Part shown: piece by piece, positions 20,276 to 27,500 of the stretch | How positions within the stretch are numbered: position 1 is the first letter of the stretch | Layout of the letters: the number at the start of each line of letters is the position of its first letter | NCBI GenBank assembly: GCA_012295275.1 | Contig: CM022667.1 | Coordinates: 19,260,910-19,288,409 of the forward strand | DNA from: Chrysomallon squamiferum | Taxonomy: Eukaryota > Mollusca > Gastropoda > Neomphalida > Peltospiridae | Length of the DNA stretch: 27,500 nucleotides | Reading direction: 5' to 3' | Program-made: the position numbers and the translations under genes | Notes under the pieces: model-generated | Seen by the model: the letters and a program-made list of their open reading frames with translations, nothing else | Database searches by the model: none | What the model was told of the DNA's origin: nothing

Positions 20276-21189
20276 AAAATTAGTCCAAACTGAAATTTTA
20301 TATTATACTGTCCGAAGTTTAAATTCTGTGGACTCTTTATTTATGAGTCCAACATTCAAAAACTGCTTTATGGCTTTATGTATTGCTTTTCTTTCATATT
20401 CTAAAGTAATTTTATTCATTAAATGTTTTTTTTTTTTTTTTTTTTTTTTTTCGTAAAATAGAAGTAGACATTCATTGGTCTGTTGGTTTGTGTTATTATG
20501 TACATGCGGGTTTGTCGTGTGAGTGATGATGAAGAACTGCAAGGTAGGGGCTGACGTTGCGTGTCGCAGAAACATCGCACACATTACCGTTTTTGATTAC
20601 AGGACGTTATTTAAAACAGAAGGCTGGCTTTTCACGGAATAAAATCGTATCAAATTTGCTTCTGTTTCATGGAACAAAACAATTATATCTCTGTTTTTAA
20701 CTTGTACTAATGATTTTTGTACATCAATTTGATCAATATGCATCATTTTGTAACTAATAATAACAACAGTAGTCTGGCAAATAATCCTATCCTAAGGCAA
20801 TCTCTTTTTCCTTCATTCTTTTTTTTTTTTTTTTTTTTTCAAATGAATAATTTTCATCAACATCGACCCGCAGTTGTTGCTGCTGACGCATTACGACGTT
20901 GTGCCCTACACGACGTACCGGCATGCCTATGTTATATTAGTGTATTTAAAATTTTAAAAAATAATTTAAAAATAAATCAGATAATTATATTTTAAATTAT
21001 AAATGTTAACGTGCCTTGGTCGACTCGACCTTTACGTTTGGATCGAAGCAGTTTTCAATATTTTAATTTTTAATCTTTGTGAGTGTGCAGAAATGTGAGT
21101 ATGAGAATAAATAAATGTGTAAATCTGCGTGCACGCTCGCACATGCAATCAGACGTAACTCTCTGCCAAAATTATCATTTATTCACGGT
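20276..21189. other. Unique sequence with poly-T runs
   Basis: Poly-T at about 20427-20452 and 20819-20839. Small open frames at 20303-20584 (minus) and 20717-20995 (plus) contain homopolymer-coded K or F runs and no domain. No gene supported. Confidence 0.5.
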
Positions 21190-21310
21190 TTTTAGGATCG
21201 ATCCACCTCTGAGCTATTTCTCGTTACAACCACTGCTCCGTAGATAGCGTTACAAAAGGCATGATACGTACTGTCTGTTTGCAGTACGCTGTAAATAAAA
21301 GTTACCTTTC
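21190..21310 (+). mobile_element. Degenerate fragment of a mollusc-type SINE
   Basis: GGATCGATCC (B-box-like), then GAGCTATTTCTCGTTACAAC, ACAAAAGGCATGATACGT, ACTGTCTGTTTG and GTAAATAAAAG occur in order. From memory they match a repeat widespread in molluscs that has GGATCGATCC, GGGCTATTTCTCGTTCCA, ACAAAGGCCGTGGTATGT, CCTGTCTGTGGGA and ATATAAAAGATCCC. The first part of the element and its tail are not seen. Assignment rests on word order, not on an alignment. Confidence 0.6.
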
Positions 21311-21429
21311 CAGTTTCGTTCTTTCGTTATGTTTGCTTCTTTATTATATGCATTACTGTGGATTAAAAATACGAATTTATATAAAATATATCTGTTTGTC
21401 GTTCATATAAAATTTATTATAAACATTTA

Positions 21430-21444
21430 TATCATCATCATCAA

Positions 21445-21535
<91 letters not shown>

Positions 21536-21537
21536 TT
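21430..21537. repeat. (ATC)n-(ATT)n microsatellite
   Basis: About 70 bp of ATC/TCA triplets passing directly into about 35 bp of ATT triplets, consistent with C/T change in one array. Confidence 0.98.
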
Positions 21538-21808
21538 AGCAACAGTAGTAATAGTCTTATTGAACAATTCTGCTTTCTTCGATTTATAATGTGCAAAATA
21601 TTTTCATTTTGGTTTTCCACTACAAGTTACATATCTACCAGCCTTCTGATATTAAATGAAAATTACAGTAAATAATCACATAAATGTAGATATACGAAAA
21701 AGTGTATGCAGCAGCTGCCATATTGAAACTGACGTCGGACGCGTACGCCTCAAAAAATTAAACAAACCGGCCGAACGAAGAACTACGAAACTAGAATGTT
21801 GTATTTGT
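21538..21808. other. Unique spacer
   Basis: Ordinary complexity; includes TGACGTCGGACGCGTACG at 21729-21746. No gene recognised. Confidence 0.5.
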
Positions 21809-22391
21809 AGTAGTAGTAGTAATGGTGGTGGTAGTAGTAGTAGTAATGGTGGTGGTGGTAGTAGTAGTAGTAGTGGTGGTGGTGGTAGTAGTAGTAGTGG
21901 GTAGTAGTAGTAGTAGTGGTGGTGGTGGTGGTAGTAGTAGTAGTAGGTAGTAGTAGTAGTAGTAGTAATGGTAGTAGTAGTGGTGGTAGTAGTAGTAAGT
22001 AGTAGCAGGAAGTAGTAGGTAGTGGTAGTAGTAGTAGTAATGTGGTAAGTAGTAAGTAGTAGTGGTGGTAGTAATGGTAGTAGTAGTGGTAGAAATGGTG
22101 GTAGTAGTGGTAGTAGTAGTAGTAATGGTGGTGGTGGTAGTAGTAGTAATAGTGGTAGTAGTAGTAGTAGTTGTAGTAGTAGTGGTAGTAGTAGTAGTAG
22201 TAGTAGTAGTTGTAATGGTGGTGGTGGTAGTAGTAATAGTAGTAGTAGTAATGGTGGTGGTAGTAGTAGTAGTAATGGTGGTGGTGGTGGTAGTAGTAGT
22301 AAGTGGTGGTGGTGGTAGTAGTGGTGGTGGTGGTGGTAGTAGTAGTAGTAGTTGTAGTAGTAGTGGTAGTAGTAATAGTAGTAGTAAGTAA

Positions 22392-22426
<35 letters not shown>

Positions 22427-22765
22427 ATGGTGGTGGTAGTAGTAGTTGTAATGGTGGTGGTGGTAGTAGTGGTAGTAGTAGTGGTAGTAGTAGTTGTAGT
22501 AGTAGTGGTAGTAGTAGTAGTAATAGAAGTAGTAGTAGTAGTAATGGTGGTGGTCAGGTAGTAATAGTAGTAGTAAGTAGTAGTAGTAGTAATGGCAGTA
22601 ATGGTGGTGGTGGTGGTAGTAGTAGTAGTAGAAGTAGTAGTAGTAGTTGTAGTAGTAGTGGTAGTGGTAGTAAGTAGTGGTAGTAGTAGTGGTAGTAGGT
22701 GGTGGTGGTGGTGGTGGTGGTAGTAGTAGTAGTAGTGGGTGGTGGTAGTAGTAGTAGTAGTAGTG

Positions 22766-22798
<33 letters not shown>

Positions 22799-22823
22799 AG
22801 TAGTAGTAGTAGTAGTAGTAATG

Positions 22824-22874
<51 letters not shown>

Positions 22875-22925
22875 ATGGTGGTGGTAGTAGTAGCAGCAGC
22901 AGTAGTGGTAGTAGTAGTAAAAGCA
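21809..22925. repeat. (AGT)/(GGT) compound trinucleotide array, about 1.1 kb
   Basis: Alternating blocks of TAGTAGTAG and TGGTGGTGG with almost no C on the plus strand. Single-base phase slips (for example GTGGGTAG, AGGTAGTAG, TAAGTAGTAG) break the triplet register many times. Neither CTA/CCA triplets nor their shifts make stops on the minus strand, hence the spurious 439- and 428-residue frames of T/L/P/Y/H. Confidence 0.98.
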
Positions 22926-23741
22926 GTAGTGGTGGTAGTAACAGTGGTCGTAGTAGTAGCAGAAGAAGAATGAGTAGCAACAGCAACAGCCACACCGGCA
23001 GTACTAGTGGTAATAGTAATAGCAGTAATTTGAATAAATATAGTAATAGTCAATATTTTCAAAAATTTAAAGTGCACTTTAAGGTTAGTTTTTTGTTTGT
23101 TTTTTGTTTGTTTGTTTGTTTTTTGTTGGAAGGGTTTTGGAAAGATTTTGGGCCTTTGTTGTTGTTGTTGTTTTAATTCTTTCTTTTTTTCTATTTCTTT
23201 CTTTCATTCTTTTCTTATTATTCATTGATTCGTTTTCTTGTTATTATTATTATTATTTTTTTTTTTTTTTTTTTTTTTTCCGTCTAGCCTAATTACTAGG
23301 GATAACCATTATAATTTTTCCGAAGGATCACGAACGTAAAGAACGGAAATCTTCGTATGTTTTCGTAAATTTCGCTGATACCAGCTTGTGAGAAATTTGA
23401 CTGAAACTAAAATATCGTTCAGGATATGTTTTTAATCATCTGTGCTGTACGGTAATTTTGTTCCCTACGTTTTCAAAATTTCGAGATCTCCGATTATTGT
23501 CGACAGTATCAAAATATCACGTTTTCTTATAAAAAATTCCGAAATATTTATTCCGAACGAAAATAGTCATTTTGTTAATGGCATATTTGAAAATATATTA
23601 ATATTTGCTTCTAAGTAAATATTTATTAACAGGTGGTTCCAGTTTTTAATAATAATCGTTGTTATTGATGAGGTTGGATGAAAAGTAGAAAAGACGATGT
23701 TATCATTTTATACATACATACACACATACCTACATACACAC

Positions 23742-23790
<49 letters not shown>

Positions 23791-23850
23791 CACACACAAA
23801 CACATACTCACATTTTTTTCTTCTTTTTCCTTTTAATTTTTTTTTTTAAT
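22926..23850. other. Mixed AGC-type triplets, poly-T and unique sequence
   Basis: The triplet tract decays to AGC/AAC (22926-23050). TTTG and TTG runs lie near 23090-23175, poly-T at 23252-23278, a unique stretch at 23280-23700, and mixed (AT)n/(AC)n at 23700-23810. No gene recognised. Confidence 0.6.
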
Positions 23851-23854
23851 TATG

Positions 23855-23908
<54 letters not shown>
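23851..23908. repeat. (ATT)n microsatellite
   Basis: About 19 ATT units. Confidence 0.97.
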
Positions 23909-23957
23909 GTTATTATAAGCCTAGAAGAGACACTGACAAAGTTATATCAGTACTTAC

Positions 23958-24200
23958 CTCGCTGGAAGCAGGCCGGTGTCAAAAGAGTCGTCTGCACCTG
24001 AGACCCGTTTGGTGCCAGTATTTCAACATCTCGCTTGCCACTCAATCACGAGACCACGCGCAGCCCTCAGGGAGCACGTGCGGAAATCAATACATCTTTA
24101 CGACCAATCACCAAGTCCCAGACGGAACGCACGGAACACGTTGTCCGGTTTCTGTTCTTTTTCTGGAAAGAAAGGTTTTATGTCAAAAACGACGTCATAA
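23958..24200 (-). promoter_or_regulatory. Promoter-like block and putative non-coding 5' exon, possibly of gene A
   Basis: A GC-richer island in AT-rich surroundings. It has a CCAAT box (24104-24108), a perfect E-box CACGTG (24075-24080) and ACGACGTCAT at 24189-24198. On the minus strand a consensus donor, AGCGAG|GTAAGTAC, falls at 23958/23957. The next minus-strand gene is A, whose leader acceptor is at 13664-13666, so this may be its first exon with an intron of about 10.3 kb. An unrelated minus-strand transcript is equally possible. Confidence 0.35.
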
Positions 24201-24640
24201 AAAAAAAAAGTCTCATTCTCCTGCTTCAGTTTTATCGTCTGTAATTTTCTTCTTCGTTTTGTTAGCAGAAAAATCAATTCTGTACAGCTTTTGTTAATGA
24301 GAGAAATATGTTTTGTTAGTTATTTGTAATAACATGAGAATCCTGAACATCGGCTACATCAGAATACTTGGCCCAGCCAACTCGATATCACATAATGGCC
24401 ATCATGAAAACGAAATTGCTATTACCTCCAAATCTTTCTCAAATCAATGCCGATCGCCTTGGAAATTGATACGGCTTAAGTAATCATATGTTCTGTAAGC
24501 TTATACTGTACAGTGTATATTTGATAGACTGAAAGAATTTAAATAGCCTCTGATCTTACGAATGATAGACCACAGGATCAACCCTTCTCTGTGCTCCTAA
24601 AGTACAAATTTCCCTGGCCGCCAATGCTTTATTAAAAATT
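24201..24640. other. Unique sequence, no gene recognised
   Basis: Relatively complex non-repetitive DNA. A 49-codon open frame begins at 24333 (MRILNIGYIR...) but matches nothing I know. It could be a degraded mobile element or intron. Confidence 0.4.
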
Positions 24641-24649
24641 TTGGTATGT

Positions 24650-24960
24650 TTTCTACTGCTACTACTACTACTACTATACTGTTATTACTATTACTACTAC
24701 TACTATACTGTTATTACTATTACTACTACTACTATACTGTTATTACTATTACTACTACTACTATACTGTTATTACTATTACTACTACTACTATACTGTTA
24801 TTACTATTACTACTACTACTATACTGTTATTACTATTACTACTACTACTACTACTAGCATTGCCATTACTCTACCATAAACATTACTACTATTACTACTA
24901 CTGTTATTACTATTACTACTACTGCTAGTACTGCTACTATTATTATTATTACTACATTAG
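24650..24960. repeat. (ACT)n tract with a 29-bp minisatellite
   Basis: ATACTGTTATTACTATTACT followed by ACTACTACT repeats six times, starting at 24676, 24705, 24734, 24763, 24792 and 24821, each 29 bp apart. Flanks are plain ACT/ATT triplets. Confidence 0.97.
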
Positions 24961-25370
24961 TGTTACTACTACAACTACTACCACTACCACTGTCATTACC
25001 AATACATAAGCATTACTACTACTATTACGAACAAAAGTATGACCACTACTAGTGATACTAATGCTTATGATATTGTTTCACCATCACTACCAATATTACT
25101 AATATTGACAAAACCATCACTACTGCTACAACAACAACTAGTACAACAATTACGTCACCACAGTACTACTACTACTACAATTACGTCACCACAGTATTAC
25201 TACTACAATTACGTTACCACCAGTACTACTACTACTATTACAATTACAATAATTACTTATATTACCTTTACATTAATTGTTCCTATTACAATTGCTTCCA
25301 CTACCACTAGAATTACAATTATTGCTACCAACACTACTACTATTACTACCAGTAATTATCACAAACATTT
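24961..25370. repeat. Degenerate (ACT)/(ACA) trinucleotide tract
   Basis: Low in G on the plus strand. It includes three near-copies of a 28-31-bp unit with CAATTACGTCACCACAGTA at 25146-25235. The 120-residue T/I-rich frame is an artefact of the tract. Confidence 0.9.
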
Positions 25371-26229
25371 AATGTACTTATTTTCTAAATATGTAAATTA
25401 GTCATTCAACATTCATTCTTATTTTCTTCTTCTTCTTCTTCTTCTTCATCTTCTTTTTTTCCATTTGAATGGATTTAATTTTATTTTAAATAATAAGTTG
25501 AAATGTAAAATGAGTGAAATACATGAAGAGTTTTAAAACAAAGGTTAACACATCCATTGGCCCTTTCTTTAAGAGAAGAAAAAAAAACCAAAAAAAAAAA
25601 AACCTATCATGGTGCTTGTGGGGTTTGAAATAAAGATACAGACCACTTATTCGTGCTTTACTGAAACCTAGAAACTGGATGATATTTTACTGGAGATAAA
25701 TTATTTAAAAAAAAAAAAAAAAAAAAAAAACATTTTGTAATTTTTAGATTTTGTGATAACGGTCTTCGCTTAGAATGCTATGGAAGTCTGAACAAGTTAC
25801 AAGACACGTGCACACTGCGTGCAGAACGTGGTTGCTTTGGAAAAGACGTGGAAACCGCTTCTGCAGTCGTTGTTTGGCGTTCTTGTCCGCATTTCACATG
25901 TTCTCGCCTGGCTACATCGTCTTCAGCAATCTCGTTAAGATCAAAGACGTTCAGCTTATGTTTCGCTTTTGTTCGTAATATAGTCTGATAAGAACTAAAC
26001 CTAATGAATCCTATTATCGTTAAGTGTTGTTTGATATAATATTGTATTATCACGTCTGCAGACATCTTTTTATTATCTGTCACTGACCTATTTTATATAT
26101 ATATATATATATTATTTTTGTACAGAGTTCTATAACGAAATGAAATAAAAACAATAACTTGTTTTCTGTTCTTTTTGTTTTATTAATTTTGTTTTTGCAC
26201 ATATGTCTATGTGTGTATATGAGTATGTG

Positions 26230-26230
<1 letters not shown>
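25371..26230. other. Unique sequence with one more complex patch
   Basis: (CTT)n at 25423-25446, poly-A near 25708-25730, (AT)n at 26095-26110. At 25770-25990 both strands are open for over 60 codons with a richer base composition, and a minus-strand ttatcag acceptor lies at 25988. No family is recognisable, so I do not call a gene. Confidence 0.4.

Positions 26231-26280
<50 letters not shown>
26231..26280. repeat. (GT)n microsatellite
   Basis: About 24 perfect GT units, followed by T/G-rich low-complexity sequence to about 26420. Confidence 0.98.
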
Positions 26281-26282
<2 letters not shown>

Positions 26283-26620
26283 GTTTAACTCTTAAGGGAG
26301 GGGGTGTGTTTGTTGTTTTTCTGTTGTTGTTTTTTTTTCTGTTTTTTTTTTTTTGGTTGTTATTTTGCTTTTTGGGTTTTTTTTTTTTTATTTCTTTGTT
26401 TCGTTCTTTTTATTTTCTGTTTTTTCACCTTTTTGTGAAACTGTACAGTTGTAAATCGTTTTCTGTATACATTGTTCTTTTACTTTTGAAAAAATGGACG
26501 CGCCAATGCGCAGAAAGATCTACACATGATCAACCGACAATGAAAGCAACTACTGATGTGAAAACGATACATATTATAGAAACTGTTATAAACAGTAGAA
26601 GACTAGAATTTCACAGTGGT
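26281..26620. other. T-rich low complexity then unique sequence
   Basis: Several T-runs with G and C interruptions. The 167-residue plus-strand frame crossing it is F/L/V/S homopolymer text, not a gene. Confidence 0.6.
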
Positions 26621-26637
26621 TTTGATGGTAGTAGTGA

Positions 26638-26678
<41 letters not shown>

Positions 26679-26778
26679 ATCGTAATAGTAGTAGTAATAG
26701 TAGTAATGGTTGCTTAAGCAGAATAAATAGCTGTTGACGAAGTTATAATATTAGCAGATATGTAATATTTTAGTAGTG

Positions 26779-26827
<49 letters not shown>

Positions 26828-27045
26828 CAGTAGTAGTAGTAAAAACAGTAAAAGTAACAGCCGCATTAATAGTAACATCGCTACTAGAAAGAAACAGTAA
26901 AAGTAGAAGTAATAGTAGTTGTAGTAGTAGCGGCAATAGCGGTAGCAGTAGTAACTGTAGTAGGGGCATTAGTAGTAATCGTAATAGTAGTAGTAGTAAT
27001 GGTAGCATCTGTTGACGAAGTTATAATATTAGCAGATATTTAATA
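26621..27045. repeat. (AGT)n tract duplicated as a segment of about 278 bp
   Basis: AGT runs at 26636-26680 and 26773-26840. The sequence CTGTTGACGAAGTTATAATA and following TTAGCAGATA occurs at 26731 and again at 27009, each preceded by TAATCGTAATAGTAGTAGTA. This indicates tandem duplication of a roughly 278-bp segment. Confidence 0.88.
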
Positions 27046-27440
27046 TTGACGTAGTTGTAGATGTAGTAATTACGTTGTGGCATCAGTAGTAACAGAATAC
27101 GTTACTAGTTGTTTTGTTGTAACAGATGACGTAGTAGCAGTAAATAACAGCAGCAGTAAATACACAGTTATAGTAACTGTTTTGTCTATCAGTGATCGGC
27201 CTTGAGGTTGGTGGAAATGTTAATGAGTGAACTTGTTTGCTGGTTCTTCCCAGTGTCACGTCATTACCAGAAGTAAACACCGGACATTCTTTGTGTTTTA
27301 ATTTTCCTTTGATTTACCTGTGACTACAGTTCAACGACCTCCGTGGCCTGAAGGTAAACCATACAGGTGCAGCAAACAATTCAGTAGTGAAATCAGGTGG
27401 AATTTTCATTTAACTGAATTACATTCTTTATCCTGGAAAA
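27046..27440. other. Unique sequence at the right end
   Basis: Non-repetitive, with CACGTCATTA at 27256. No gene, tRNA fold or SINE box that I can support. Confidence 0.45.
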
Positions 27441-27441
27441 G

Positions 27442-27445
<4 letters not shown>

Positions 27446-27500
<55 letters not shown>
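27446..27500. repeat. (GA)n microsatellite, runs off the window
   Basis: Perfect AG run to the last base; true length unknown. Confidence 0.98.

Noticed and set aside
21676-23077. Two overlapping minus-strand open frames of 439 and 428 residues
   Set aside because: They are translations of (CTA/CCA) triplets into poly-T, L, P, Y and H. Stops are absent because of the repeat composition, not selection.
26234-26737. 167-residue plus-strand frame
   Set aside because: Built of (GT)n, poly-T and (AGT)n; no domain, poor codon variety.
27320-27400. GACCTCCGTGGCCTGAAGGT considered as a tRNA-derived SINE head
   Set aside because: No recognisable A box and B box at proper spacing.

Overview
This is a eukaryotic, AT-rich, very repeat-dense window with no bacterial or viral signature. 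It is most likely from a mollusc. Three things point there: spliced genes with GT-AG introns, a wealth of simple repeats, and a short degenerate stretch at about 21.19-21.31 kb that resembles a SINE family I recall as widespread in mollusc genomes. I cannot name the species.

The gene content I can support is two tandem paralogues, both on the minus strand, encoding secreted M14 (A/B-type) procarboxypeptidases. Gene A (13645 down to 6564) is complete. Eleven coding exons join without a stop or phase conflict into a 511-residue precursor: signal peptide, M14 propeptide, polybasic activation site, full zinc-peptidase domain with all catalytic positions, and an unusual C-terminal tail of about 85 residues. 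Gene B (1984 down past position 1) is 5'-complete but runs off the window. Its first four coding exons have lengths 86/76/137/97, against 86/76/137/94 in gene A, with identical phases. It encodes a signal peptide, propeptide and activation site; the catalytic exons lie outside. The two genes are therefore a tandem duplication.

Region by region: 1-1984 is gene B coding exons and introns. 1985-5620 is probably gene B's leader intron, with simple repeats and a possible MITE. 5620-5950 is a GC-rich promoter-like block (GC boxes, CCAAT box, good splice donor, heat-shock-element-like palindrome). 6564-13645 is gene A. 13664-23957 may be gene A's long leader intron; it holds a strict 40-bp satellite (32 units), a 35-bp satellite with a perfect 210-bp higher-order repeat, a kilobase of degenerate ACT trinucleotides and a kilobase of AGT/GGT trinucleotides. 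23958-24200 is a second promoter-like block with a consensus splice donor. 24.2-27.5 kb is more trinucleotide arrays and unique sequence without a recognisable gene.

The most notable single observation is a 120-bp tandem duplication around the 3' splice site of gene B exon 4. Use of the duplicated, upstream acceptor would add exactly 40 in-frame codons. Nothing here looks like a wholly new molecular system. The interest lies in the carboxypeptidase paralogues, their microsatellite-built splice signals and the satellite arrays.
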